Assembly: GCA_031763025.1 (NCBI GenBank)
Contig: JASSKH010000001.1
Location: 15,973,142-16,037,141 of the forward strand
Direction of reading: 5' to 3'
Origin: Macrocystis pyrifera
Taxonomy: Eukaryota; Sar; Phaeophyceae; Laminariales; Laminariaceae
Length of the DNA: 64,000 nt
Below the pieces are notes generated by a model, which was not told the origin of the DNA, did not search any database, and saw nothing but the letters and a program-made list of their open reading frames with translations. Positions 36,246 to 61,670 of the stretch are shown in pieces (positions within the stretch are counted from its first letter, which is position 1; the number at the start of each line of letters is the position of its first letter). A program made the position numbers and the translations under genes.

Positions 36246-39049
36246 TACTTCTACAAAAAAAATGCCAAGAATGTACAAACCGCATCGAACACTGCAATCG
36301 CCAGTGCGCGACTGAATGCTCTAAAATTTAGGCATGTGACAAATAGACAGGCGGCGACAACGACACTGCTTCGATTTTTGATGACGACGATCATTGATTC
36401 CCACCATAGGGATGCTAACAGGTTTTTCGCGGTGATATTGATGACCCCAACGATATACTCCAGTAGGCGTGGTATCGTATATCAATTGCCGATTCCTCGC
36501 CATGTTTTTCTCCTCAATATCAATATCCATTAATTAATCGTTCCGCTTATTTACCGAACCGCCGCAAACGGTTCGGCATGTGTGTGTCTGCACGGTAAGA
36601 ACTACTAATGTAGTATCTCCTCCTTCGGCCTATTGTACACCAGACCATACAAATCATATACACCTGATACACCACATGCATCACATACATTTCCCGCGCA
36701 GCCGGCAACAGCTCTCTTTTTATCCCCCAAGAGCAATCACAAGAGGTACTCGCATACTTCGAACTACAGTACATCATACCCAGTACACACATATAGATAA
36801 GTAGGCAACCATTGTTCAAAACTCCCAACCGCTCCTCGCCCCTCGCCCCTCCTCCCTCCTCCGCCTCCCTCGACGATTCCTCGTCCTAACCCCGCCCCCC
36901 CGCCTGTGCTTGCCCGCTCGCCCACTCGCCCACCAACGGACCCGACACCATCGCTCGCCCTGCACCGACCTAAAGCGATTAATGTGTCCCCCAAAACGGA
37001 GAAATATGCATAAAGCCCCCCCCAAAATAACTCCAGGCAGCGCTGATTGCTGCTGGTGTGCACGCCAGTGCTGCTCCGTCTAGCCGACCGGGGCGCGGTA
37101 TGGCAGGGCGGCGAGCACAGCTAAGCATACAGCACAGATATATGCCTAACGCCGAACATACACAGTTTACTACGCGCTATATCTGTATCATTCATCTACA
37201 CAAACAGAACACCCCAAAAAACAAGCAACTGCAAAAACAAAACAGCCAAAAATATTATAAAACCCAATACCCTGTACTATACGCGCTGCGTATCATCTAC
37301 AAGTACGCACGATGCAAAAAACAAATGGACGACGACTACGTAAACAACACAGCGAAAAAATGCAACAAGCAAAAAATACAACAAGATGCAAATCGTTCCA
37401 GCAAAAGGCAGCAGCCAGTTGACCAAGATGCAACAAGAACTACAGCAACCACAGACAAACTTCAAAACGCTTTTCTCTATGCCCAACGTCAGATACCGTA
37501 TACTATAATCAAGATAACACACACACCCTGGGACGAATTTCCAAGCCGAGTTTCTTCAGGGCAAGGGGGGTAAAAAATGGCGGCTCGTCGAGATATTTCC
37601 ATAGACGAATCACTCGGCGTTTGCACCTTCCCCATTGTCGAGAGAACCAGCTTCGAAATACGTGGGAGTGTAGTCTACCAGGTAGCGTGTAATACGGGAA
37701 CACAGACGACAACGAACATCGCGGCTTACTACCACATGTTTACGGGGCAGTGCTCTAATTCATGCATGCCGCTCTCACGAAGCAAGAGGCTTTTCCTACA
37801 CCCCCAAAGTCATTCCTACAACAACAAACAGCGTAACGGAGCAGGGGAGCCGGGGGTGGGCGGAACGGGGGAGACGGGGGGGAAGGGATTGAGAGGCAGT
37901 CCCCAGCAAGCTCAGTCCCGGCCCGGTGAAGCGTCCATACAACTACAACAACAACAGCTGCACTGCTGCGCACACCAGCCAGGCGTTTAGTCCGGCACGG
38001 TGCAACGCGCATACAACAGCTGCTGCTGCTGCACTGCTACTCACACCAGCCAGGAACAGTATACTTTGACCGCGCCTATACGGTCCGGGTATGATACGAT
38101 GCTCCCATGTGGCACGCACGGCGCCTGCTCAACAAACAAGCAGCGCCAGCTTGCAACAACAGCATCGCAAAATGGGGCGGGGGGCCTTAAAAGGTCCCCA
38201 GACATGACAGACAACGTTCCCTCCCGGCACGGTGTAGTTAACGCATGTACGGTACGCTAAGCACAACAGCCTGGACTAAAAGGAACACTGTACGATGACT
38301 GCCCCAATACCCGACAAGCTCCCTCCCTACCTCCCCTGATCCCAACACGCGACATGCTCTCTACCCTGGCACGGTACAACAAATGCACGAATAGACATAG
38401 CGCGCACACCGGCCCGCACGAGAAGCTAGAGAGCACACCGCCCAATCGAGCCCTTGCCTGCACCGTCAATGCTTGACAGGTGGCTAGGACCCCCCCCCAC
38501 TGCACAATGTGGGCGTAAAACAATCCTTGTGGAGACGTTGAACAATGTAGCTCACCAGTAGTAATAGTCGTACACTGAATTGAGAGGTTATCGACACTTT
38601 GTGGGGTTCGCTAGATTGTTCGATATTTCTACAAGGATTTGTTTACGCCTGCATTTTTGCAAGAGGGGGGGGGGTCTCGGCCACCTGCGCAATACGTGAC
38701 GTATCTATGAAGATTCCACCCAAAAGACGGTGGCGCGCGACTGCCATCCCTCTCCTACTACCCTACAGGTGGACTAAAAACCAACATGATGAACTCATGA
38801 AATCGACGGCTTCTTACTGCTACGAGTATATACCGCCAACACTAAGAACTACTGCTGTGCTATGTAAAGCGGCACATCATGATGACACAACTAGACTTAC
38901 TGGACTTAACAATAGTGCTGCTCACTCAGACCTTGATGATGGCCCAAAGTATAGTGCTTCATCCTACAACCTTAATGGCAGCACAGCAAGCGCATAACAC
39001 AACCGGCACAAGAGGGAAGGCTAGCCCCTCACGGCGGAGATGAAAAACA

Positions 39050-39660
39050 TTCACTCAATCAACCAATAAAAAAATCAACCAATCAATAGTTCAATCAATC
39101 AACGCAACAATTGAGGTCTAGCGGCCGATCAAATCGTTGATCGACAAACCAACCGACCAATCAGTCAGTAAATCAACGAATCAACGCATCAATCGATCAA
39201 TCAGTCAGGCCATTAACTAGCCGGTCGATCAGTCATTCAGTCGATCGGCTAACCAAGCAGCCAACCAAGCAGTTTATCTAACCGACCAACCAATCAGTCC
39301 GCCATCCAAATCGATGAACCAATCTATCAGCCAAGCAATCAAACAATCGATAATTCTATCACTCAATCAATCGACCGAGCAACTAATCAAACCAATCATT
39401 CAAGCAATCACTCAATCAATCACCCGCCCAATCAAATAATCAGTCCATGAACCAACCAACCAACCAACCAACCAACCAACTGATGAATCAACCAGCCAGT
39501 CAATCAACCATCCGGTCCATCAAATCAATCAATCATTTCACCAACCGACTAGTCGATCAAGCACTTCACCAACCAACCAACTAATCAAGCAGCCAGCCAA
39601 TCAAGCAATCGATCAACCAACAGATCAATCAATCAATTACCCAATCAACTAATCAATGCA
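39050..39660. repeat. Degenerate AATC tetranucleotide array (right arm)
   Basis: Mirror of 5,715-6,325. Confidence 0.85.
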
Positions 39661-41991
39661 AGACAGCGCTGAGGAAGAGGAAGACCAATCCAAGAAAAAC
39701 GTCCATGGGCGAACTGCCGAAAAATCCCCGTCGGCCGCACAGGACAGAACAGCTCCAACAGGCACCCACCAACCTGTACCTGACCTGTATGTACCATAGC
39801 TGTACTGCCTTCTACCTTCTACTTCCACCTAATAAATGAATCCCCCCCAAATACAAACCATGGCGGGCGAGCCATATCCACCGAGGCCGTCCCCTTCTAT
39901 CCATCTCTAAAACAACACGCACCCCCACTGGCCTTGGCGAGCTAAACCTCTAACAAAAACAAAATAACGGGCGAGTCAGTCCCCCTCCAGTCCAAAACAT
40001 CCCCCCCAAAAAAACCAACGAGAGTTGTTTTTCCTCTCCGATCCAATGACCCCCACAACGATGAAGGGCGAGTAAGTCCCTTCCCAATCCAACAAAAAAG
40101 CGTCCCTCCTTGCACCCATCCATGCATCAGTTCTCCCCCCACAGTGCAGACAGCACGCGGTCAGTCGGCGGGATAACCAGCGAAATGTTCGGGCTTTTCC
40201 CTTCACTTCTCGGCCTGGGTTTGGCAAGGAGTGCACGTGGTGTGGGGGACATCTCTCTCTATCTACCTTCCATCCCCAACCAAGCAAACACCACGTGCCA
40301 GAGCATAGCATCTCCTCTCCTCTCCTCTCCCACCTTCTCCTCCTCTCCCACCCTCTCCTCTCGTATCCCAAACCAAACCAAAATTGCACGGGCGAGGAGG
40401 CTTTAGCTCTCTCTCCAAACAAAAAACAAAAAAGCTACCTACCTACCTACCTGGTATCATATATATTACCTGGGTATCATAGCCACGATTAAGAAGAGGT
40501 CTGCGCGATGCCCAGAGACCATCGAGGTTGTCTCTTCAAAAAGTGTGTACGTACAAGAATTCCGTCGCCTCTCCCTTCCCTCCTATCGGTTCAAAAAAAG
40601 ACAGCACTGCGGGCGGGCAATTCCCTCCTTCAAATGTATTTCCTCCCAAAATCAGCGTCGTTTCCAAATCTGCATACATCGTACTATGCAGGCGAGAATC
40701 ATATGTAACCTATCTGAAAAAAAGCAAGAAAGCAATAAAATGAAAACAACGTGGGCGAATCTCTTTTTCTCCGCAAAAACAAACAAAGTTAAAGCCAGAT
40801 CCATCCCGCTACTATACAACTAGTGATAGCGCCTACCAGTAATCAAAGTCTCCATAAAAGCGGTACTAAGTGAAGACAAAGAGGGATGACAAGAAGTCCA
40901 AGGTATAGACTACAAATACGCCTCCGAAAGATGTACAGCAGTAACCGTGGAAGCATCTAGTATTTGCCGTTCTGTCGCCCACTCTCCCACTAACAACAGA
41001 GAACAACGCGGGCGAACGCTATTTCCTATTCAAAAAGCAAGACACAAGCATCACCATCTCTCACTGAGCACAGAAAAAAACCGGTGAATTGTCGCCAAAA
41101 GCGTTCGGACTCGTCTTTCCTGCCTGGTGTGCCTACCGACATCGTCATCACCACTACCCTCGCCTAAACATCTGGCGGGGTCAGGCAGGTAAAAGGTGAA
41201 GTACATACGTACACGAGGGGGCACCTTAGCCTTCCTCCCCAGAAGAGTAAACACCACGGGCGAGTCTCATCCTTCCTCCCAAAAATGAAAAACAGTACCG
41301 CAACACAAGCAGGGCGGGCGAGCGATGTCTCCCCCGACACAAAACCGTAACGGATCAATCAATCAATCCATACGTCTTCCATGCATCCATCCATCCACCT
41401 ATCAATCAATCGAATTCAATCCATCCCCCCATTCATTCACCCATCCGCCTATCCAACATGCAATCCATCGATCCAACCATCCATGCATCAGTCAATCGAC
41501 CCCCATGATACCTCCGAAAGCGCAGAGGACGCGAGCTGGTGCATTGCCGGGGCCATCGCGTTTGTCTCTAAAAGGTGCCTTGCCTGCCTGGTGTGCCTAC
41601 CGACATCGCCATCGCCACTGCCCGCGCCTAAACATCTGGTGAAGGAAGCCAGCCAGCCAGCCAGCCACCTCTCTCCAAGCGCCGTTCCCGAAACAGCGAC
41701 AACCGGGGTGAGGCGGACTGGGATGTAACTGCACCAACACCAATATCAGCAACAGCAAACCACCTTAGTCGATCGACCAAATCACTCTCACAATACACAC
41801 GGAGGGAAGGGGGGCATCGCGACTACCCGACCCGTCGAGCGCGTCACTTTTCCCCCAGAATCACGTACCTGTTGCCCCTATTTTTCTTTTTCTATTTTTT
41901 CCCCTATGAATTGTTTTCTTGTTGCTCGCCATCTCTTTTTTAACTTTTTTTTGCCATTTGTTTTTATTTTTTTTCCCCCCATTTTTCTTCG

Positions 41992-43392
41992 CAAGAGTCA
42001 GCCGGCCAGACAAGAAGAAAGTCAACAACATCGCCGCCACTGCGCGCGATCCATCGCCTCTGTCACATCTACACGTGTGCCCACTCCACCCCTACCTCCC
42101 TCCCCTCCCCGCCGAGAGGGGGGGGGGGGGGGGAGCAAGGAGAGCAACACGAACACCGGAGACATCACTGTGAAACAGCTTCCTTACACTATCAATAGAG
42201 TCAGCCGGCCAGACAAGAAGAAGGTCGACAATATCGCCGCCACTGCGCGCGATCCATCGCCTCTATCACATCTAAACGTGTGCCTACCCACCTCTACCTC
42301 CCTCCCCTCCCCGCCGAGAGGGGGTGGGGGGCCGGAGCAAGGAGAGCAACACGAACACCGGAGACATCACTGTGAAACAGGTTTCTTACATTATTAATAG
42401 AGTCAGCCGGCCAGACAAGAAGAAGGTCGACAACATCGCCGCCACTGCGCGCGATCCATCGCCTCTATCACATCTACACGTGTGCCCACCCCACCCCTAC
42501 CTCCCTCCCCTCCCCGCCGAGAGGGGGTGGGGCGGCGGGAGCAAGGAGAGCAACACGAACACCGGAGACATCACTGTGAAACAGGTTTCCTACACTATCA
42601 ATAGAGTCAGCCGGCCAGACAAGAAGAAGGTCGACAACATCGCCGCCACTGCGCGCGATCCATCGCCTCTGTCACATCTACACGTGTGCCCACCCCACCC
42701 CTACCTCCCTCCCCTCCCCGCCGAGAGGGGGTGGGGGGGCGGGAGCAAGGAGAGCAACACGAACACCGGAGACATCACTGTGAAACAGGTTTCCTACATT
42801 GTTAATAGAGTCAGCCGGCCAGACAAGAAGAAGGTCGACAACATCGCCGCCACTGCGCGCGATCCATCGCCTCTGTCACATCTACACGTGTGCCCACCCC
42901 ACCCCTACCTCCCTCCCCTCCCCGCCGAGAGGGGGTGGGGGGGCGGGAGCAAGGAGAGCAACACGAACACCGGAGACATCACTGTGAAACAGGCTTTTTA
43001 CACTATCAATAGAGTCAGCCGGCCAGACAAGAAGAAGGTCGACAACATCGCCGCCACTGCGCGCGATCCATCGCTTCTGTCACATCTACACGTGTGCCTA
43101 CCCCACCCCTACCTTTCCCTCCCTTCACCGTCGAGAGGGGGTGGGGGGGCGGGAGCAAGGAGAGCAACACGAACACCGGAGACATCTTTTCTGAAACAGG
43201 CTTTTTACACTAGAGCCAGCCGGCCAGACAAGAAGGCCAACAACATCGCTGCCACTGCGCGCGATCCATCGCCTCTATCAAATCTACACGTGTGCCTACC
43301 CCACCCCTACCTCCCTCCCCTCCCCGCCGAGAGGGGGTGGGGGGGCGGGAGCAAGGAGAGCAACACGAATACCGGAGAACTCACCATGTAGC
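41992..43392 (+). repeat. 204-bp satellite, seven units (right arm)
   Basis: Mirror of 1,976-3,373, with seven copies of GCCGGCCAGACAAGAAG at about 42,000-43,216. Here a single plus-strand frame is open from 42,324 to 43,391 (355 codons) across five units of 68 codons. The repeated words include SRPDKKKVDNIAATARDPSP and CPPHPYLPPLPAERG. I recognise no family and see no splice or promoter context. Confidence 0.85.
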
Positions 43393-44741
43393 AGGTTTCG
43401 CTCGGCTATAAAAGTGTCAGATGGCGAGGAAAAAAAAGGTCGATCACACCGCCGCTACCGCGTGCGACCCATCGCCTCCATCACGTATACAATTGTGCCC
43501 ACCCCACCCCACCCCACCCCACCCCTACCCCATCCCCCTCCTCCCCCCCACTACCCCTCCAACCACATGTCAAATGACAAAAAGAAAAAAAAACACAAAA
43601 CCATCCGGCGGAGTCATCTATCTCTACACATAGTCCACTGCCACAGCCATCGCGGGAGACATCGCCTCCGCCGTCAACACCGCCACCGCCGCCACTGCAG
43701 TCCTGGGCCCTCAGGACGTCGGGGAGGCGCACATACCTGGAGCGGAGAGTAGGGTGAGGTAGGGTGGGGTGTTGCTCTATAAATCTACGGGCTCGTACGT
43801 AGGGTGTCCGTGTGTACCATGTTTTCGTATTGATTTACGGTGTACGGTGTTTTCGTACTACAGTATGGTTGGCGAGACTGTGCTCTGCCGGCGGCTGTAC
43901 GCCGCCCGCCACGCTCGCCGGAGGAAGAACAGGAAAACGTGGAGCGGACAGAGGTCCGTGATTTGGTGCGACTGGCGACTTGCAAATGCCAAGAGCTGCA
44001 GGGTGCAGGAGAAACGATGCCCGGCTATTTTTACCATACATGCAATGCAGTACCGGCCCTCTCACAAGAAACCATATATCGGGCTCAGGCTGACTTTATT
44101 TTGTGAGCGCTCGAAAGCACACTTTGATATGTTGTGCTTTCTTAGTTTGGTCGCCGAGAAGATGTTTTCGCTAGAAGTGCCCAATGAATCGTGCCTAGGG
44201 GCCCAGGCCAGTCACAGGAAAAGGGGTCAACTTTCTTAAAAACTTAGGCACGGACCTGGCTGAGAGCTTTCTATTTTTTTTTCAATTTTCCAGGCTGACT
44301 TTCTTGTGAGTTATTTAGTTACCGGGTAGAACTCTCTCATGAGCAGGCCGGTACTGTATGTATACTACCATTAATACTACTGCTGTACATATATCATGCA
44401 AAATGGGCCGCCCTCGGAGCGCAGCCTTGTATCATTGTACGTACCCACCACACTCCTGTACTACTATTTGTATGTGTACCTGCGTATGTACCACTGCTAC
44501 ACCTATGATGAACGTACCTGTTGTACCTCGCTGGTATTATATTATGGTGCTGCGTTTGCACGCACGTACTCTGTACCTGGTACGTGCACAGACTACTGCT
44601 GTACGGGTGTGCGTGCCGCTGTACGAAGAAATTTGTTATATTGAAATTAGTGTAGGATCGGGTATGCCGCTCAGTTTTGACGGGATTTCGATTCTGAGTC
44701 CAGTATTTTGACCATCTGCATTTCGACTTTTTTCGGTTGCC

Positions 44742-44821
44742 GCATTTTTATCTTGAAGCTAGTGTGGGATTTTATCTCGAAGCATTTTTATCTTGAAGCT
44801 AGTGTGGGATTTTATCTCGAA
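44742..44821. repeat. Tandem 40-bp duplication (right arm)
   Basis: Mirror of 551-630. Confidence 0.9.
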
Positions 44822-44928
44822 GTTAATGCGGGAGTCTATATCTTGCAGTTGGTGTGGAGATAGGAAAGAACGTAAAGAAAGCATGCAGAGAAAACGAGTA
44901 ATAATAACGTCAAGAATGCTAAAACCGG

Positions 44929-45041
44929 ATTACGGGGGACCATAGCAAATAGGACCTACAGTACACACAAAAACCTAAATATTTCCATATTCTTACTAAC
45001 AATATTTGGTCTTGTTAACTACTGTATGGTCCCCCGTAATA
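44929..45041. mobile_element. Small palindromic MITE-like element (right arm)
   Basis: Mirror of 332-445, with inverted ends ATTACGGGGGACCATAG and ATGGTCCCCCGTAAT. It is shared by both arms, unlike the 10,401 copy. Confidence 0.7.
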
Positions 45042-45879
45042 GTGCATCCCAAAATTCTGATATATAGCTGGTTAGCTGCCATTTTGGTGTGAATCGTACA
45101 ACATGTCATTCGTGTTTTTTTCGTACAACCACCAAGTACAACGAATAAAAGGTACCACAACAGTTAAACCTCCAACTGCAAGCGTAATCATCAGGGGCCG
45201 GGGAAATCAACTGCCATTTTCACTTGTTTTCGCCAATACTGAAATCAAGTACGTACGCGTCATGCATCCCAAGTTCTGATACACAGCTATCAATACTAAT
45301 GTTATATCAAATAATATTTTGCCATTTTGGTGTAAATCACGAATACATCACCAAGTATATGTTGTCCTAGAGAGCGAAACAACTGCTGTCATCTCTGTGA
45401 GTTGACAAGAAGAGCAGCCAGTCAGTTCCCACGCTGTATTTCGAAACGGCTGGATACGCTAGACCCGTATTAGATAATGTCGAGCTAATCGAATCATGGC
45501 CCATATACGGCTTTCTGCGTATATCGTATCTCCTCCGAGTGTCTTATACCAGGCATATACTAAAACACAAAGGACTGCTGCTCCACCTATAAATATTATA
45601 ATAGCAACCCCCTATTAACAGGAAGAGCTGTCCAAAACCGTACATAGCCACGTCTTCTGAAAATTTCACGTATCATGAAGAACGACACACGTTTTCCGCG
45701 TGCATCGGTGATGTACGTAGGGCGAAGACGTTGTGGAGGGAAAACAAAAAAAAATAAAAAGTATCAAGTATCTTCACCTGGAGATGAGCGTTTTTACCGT
45801 ATTTCCGAATTCTCCAACAAGCACCCCAGAACCTGAGAAACGTACACCTCAGTGCTGGGAAAGCTTGGGGATTTTGGCT

Positions 45880-46275
45880 ACACGGACCCTATGTTCTTGT
45901 CTTCTTCTGTTCTTGTGTGAGGCTGTCTTGCCTTGATTTTTTGTGTTCTACACTCTGATGCTGATGACCTTCTATTGTATCATACCAGGCATGTTACGGT
46001 CTTCTCAGGGTATGTTCTTGTGTACTTGCCGTATGTTCTTGTGTTCTTACTGATGTTCTTGTGTTCTTAACGTATGTTCTTGTGCTCTTCCCGTATGTTT
46101 GTGTGTTCTTACGGTATACTGGTTTGGGTTCTTGTGTTCTTACGGTACACTGGTATGTGTCACAGTGTTCGTACGGTATGTTCTGGTCTTCTTACGGTAT
46201 CTTCTTGTGTTCTTGTGTTCTTGCGATATATGGTACTGGTCCATGTTCTTGCGTTATTTCGGTATGTTATTGATT
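45880..46275. repeat. ~20-bp minisatellite TATGTTCTTGTGTTCTTACG
   Basis: Around 14 irregular units of GTATGTTCTTGTGTTCTTACG-like text over about 400 bp, mixed with shorter partial units. Confidence 0.75.
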
Positions 46276-47131
46276 TCTTACCATGTGTTTCTGTGTGCTG
46301 CTATCAGCTGGCTGCTGTACCGCGTTCTTCTGTACCAGGTGTACTCTGTGTTGTGTTTCATGCGCAAGATAGAAAGTAGGAAGGAAATCTCGGATTTGTG
46401 GTGCGGTATTGAATCCACTGCTGTAAACATGTACCATATACATAGGGGGCATATTGGGTCAGGGGATAGGTACGTGCTGGATAGGGCAAGTACGATTGAG
46501 GTTGTACTCGCCGGTTTGAAAAATCGAGAGGAGAGCTGTAGACCGTTCACAGCAGGCAGTAACTTCAGGCAAAATTTGAGTCAAATGTACGGTACTCGAT
46601 TGCGAGATATTACAGTGGAAAGGAGTACCCGACGGGATGCAAACAACAGGATCGCCCTTTGATTGGATGAGTTTGGGGTTTTGAAGAGGATGCTCGTACT
46701 GTTGTAGAGTTGGTGTCGAATCATCAAACACTTGGGCCGAGAGAACCCTTACCATTGTCAACGTAGACACTGTATGCGACTATATAGAAAACGTTGGGAA
46801 TTTTGGGATCATTCGTGAACAGGCGAAAAAAGGCACTGAGGGAATTGGTTGGGATAGGAGATAAGGCTTGGTACACACCTGGAGAGTATGCGCTACCAGT
46901 ATATCATTCCAGGCAGGATGGGAGGGGCAACCAGTAATAGATTGGCAGCGTCGGGTGTACACGCTCAGGCGGCCCCACGAGAAGGGAGAGGGAAGAGTGA
47001 TACATTTGTTATTTGTGGTGTATGTAAGAGCGAACAGAGAAGACGAGGAGAGGGTGTCCTCTGGAGCATTGACTCAGAATGCAAAAAAAGGCTGGAGGTA
47101 CTCAATTCCGCCAGACCAAGGACCATTGTGG

Positions 47132-47185
47132 GCAGGGGGGGGGGTGTACTCGATGTCATGCATGGCCGCAGTCGTATGTGGGGAG
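47132..47185 (+). repeat. G-run/conserved-tail element, truncated copy
   Basis: A G-run is followed by TGTACTCGATGTCATGCATG and GCCGCAGTCGTATG. This is the first half of the repeat seen in TBCD introns; the usual downstream part (GACCATTGACC...) is absent. Confidence 0.7.
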
Positions 47186-47950
47186 GGGGGAGAGTAAGGA
47201 ACACATGTAAAGCAAGATGGGAAGGTGGGGGAGGTGGGAGAGTTGAAGGAAGGGACACAATACCAGGCTGTTGAGATGGGGCAGGAATGTGGGGGTTAAA
47301 TACGCCAAGAGTGCATTTCGAGTCAACAGGAGATTATACAGGCTGTGCATTTCTACACTCCACTAGTACTACCTCGTATCAGGTATACCAGTGAGGTTGG
47401 GTGCAAAGCCAATGGTCAATCTCCAACCAATAATTCCACAATCATGAAAACATAACGTAGCTAGTGTGTTGTATTGTCCTGCTATTTTACGTTCGTGAGT
47501 TCTTACGTTCTATTCTTGCTCTATCGCTTTAATATAGTAGTGTGCTCGTGTATTTTTTGTGTTGGCCTGCTCTGGTTGTGTGCGTTGTCTTTCCATTCAA
47601 CACCATCAGTACACCCTGTGTCTTCACTAACTGATCATCCCACCAAGATACAAATGATGTGGTCACAGACGGTGAGATAGAGGAAATCGAAATACTTGCA
47701 CCTGAATCGAGGTAGGAGCAAATTTAATGCCAACGTACCGGGTACGAACACACGACCAAACAAGCCAATCAATAATATAAAAACCAAGACACGAAAAAGA
47801 ATCCTGAACACCTGAAAACGAGACACAAGACGACTTGACCAGCTGGCGCAAATCCGCTCGTAGAGGCGAAATTTCTCAGACGTGCCCGAATAAAATGGTA
47901 CGGTTCTCGTGAGGTGGGTTTTGGTAACGAGACAGTAAGGGTTTTTCTGC

Positions 47951-48268
47951 CAACGGCGATACCTGGTACCTGGTATTATTTTCGACTTCGGCTAACGGCG
48001 GCCACCACTAGGCCCATGCCTTCAAGGCACATGCCTGAAATAATGCCTGAATGACCTTTTCTGAAACAGCGTGTCTGAACGCCTATTTCGTGCCTATCTT
48101 GCCTACCAGGTAGCTATCGTCAGGCACTCAAAACGACCAAAAAAGGCACCAAAAAATACCGCCGTTCGGTGGGAACTCCCAGGATGAGGAGAAAGGAGAT
48201 TATTTTTCTGCGTTTTCTTTTGAAGGCAAGTGTTGGGCGAGATAGGCTATTGCTTGATCTACGTACCC
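47951..48268 (+). pseudogene. hAT transposase 3' end fragment, runs into gap
   Basis: Inverted copy of 18,068-18,385. It encodes the same C-terminal residues (DTWYLVL, STSANGGHH), followed by TAG at 48,009-48,011 and ~257 bp of downstream sequence. It is cut off by the scaffold gap. Homology starts abruptly near 47,951, so the rest of the transposase is missing on the 5' side. Confidence 0.9.
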
Positions 48269-48368
48269 NNNNNNNNNNNNNNNNNNNNNNNNNNNNNNNN
48301 NNNNNNNNNNNNNNNNNNNNNNNNNNNNNNNNNNNNNNNNNNNNNNNNNNNNNNNNNNNNNNNNNNNN
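48269..48368. other. Scaffold gap (100 N)
   Basis: Exactly 100 N, the usual placeholder for a gap of unknown size. The left side is hAT repeat sequence and the right side is the 3' part of the TBCD gene. Confidence 0.99.
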
Positions 48369-48653
48369 TAACTAAATACACAAACAAACAAACTGAATAG
48401 ATAAACAACAGAAACAAGAACAGGAACGAGAAAAAAGAGAGAACGAACACAAACCAGCCACCTCCGCCATCTCCGGCGGTAGGGCTCCGGCCTAGGGTTC
48501 ATTCATCCAGCATCCCCCTTGTCTCTTTTGAGCGGGCTATAGATACATATCCATAAAAAAAAAAAAAATACTGCCCAAAAAGCACTGACCCAAACAACAC
48601 ACAGAGAGAGATAGGTTCAGGGTCCAAAACAAAACACATGCACACACACACAC

Positions 48654-61298
<12,645 letters not shown>

Positions 61299-61670
61299 CT
61301 GGAAACCCCAAAAGGGGCGGAGAAGAGGGAGGATCGATCCTTAGAGAACGTCTTGACCCTTTTATTACTACTGCAAGAAATGTCCTGTACTGTAGCCAAG
61401 GAATCTGTTCCCAAAAACGTCGGTGCAGCTATGAAGGGGGTTAACGACCAACTGACTGTATGCGATGGAGACAAACTACTTGGAATTAGAGTTGGACAGC
61501 GTTTGTCTCACGCACGTGTGAATATTAAAAAGGTGAATGAGGCGTGTGGAAGGTCGGGGGAGAGGGGCGGTGTACCACAAGCGCGTACTGCCGCACGCTC
61601 TTCTTAAGCGACTGACACGCGTCGTTTTTCTCAGGTATTTTTTGGAATTTGTACATGGGTCCTAACTAAA

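Larger units (their letters stand above)
25300..45372 (-). repeat. Right arm of giant inverted repeat
   Basis: Inverted copy of 1-16,248. It is longer because a 3,970-bp LTR retrotransposon (31,286-35,255) interrupts it. With that element removed it is about 16.1 kb. All the main left-arm landmarks recur in reverse order: GGCAAGC array, telomere-like tract, GTA microsatellite, GATT array, 204-bp satellite, tandem 40-mer and palindromic element. Small indels and substitutions are scattered along the arm, so this is not a verbatim assembly duplicate. Confidence 0.95.
45373..47950. other. Right flank of the inverted repeat, no recognisable gene
   Basis: This sequence has no partner inside the window. 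It includes a plus-strand open frame at 46,099-46,662 (187 codons) with no recognisable domain, largely produced by the minisatellite at its start. It also includes G-rich stretches near 46,990-47,280. TACCAGGTA-type words occur here as elsewhere. Confidence 0.4.

Noticed and set aside
1..45372. Inverted repeat as a pure assembly mirror artefact
   Set aside because: Arm-specific insertions and scattered differences make a copied contig unlikely. A head-to-head join of two haplotypes or two repeat copies remains possible and is listed as a refuting test.
61530..61646. Possible first TBCD exon on the minus strand (ATG near 61,646, words SLKKSVRQYALVVHR)
   Set aside because: No donor gives the phase needed to join the exon at 61,298, and I cannot match it to the family's N-terminus.
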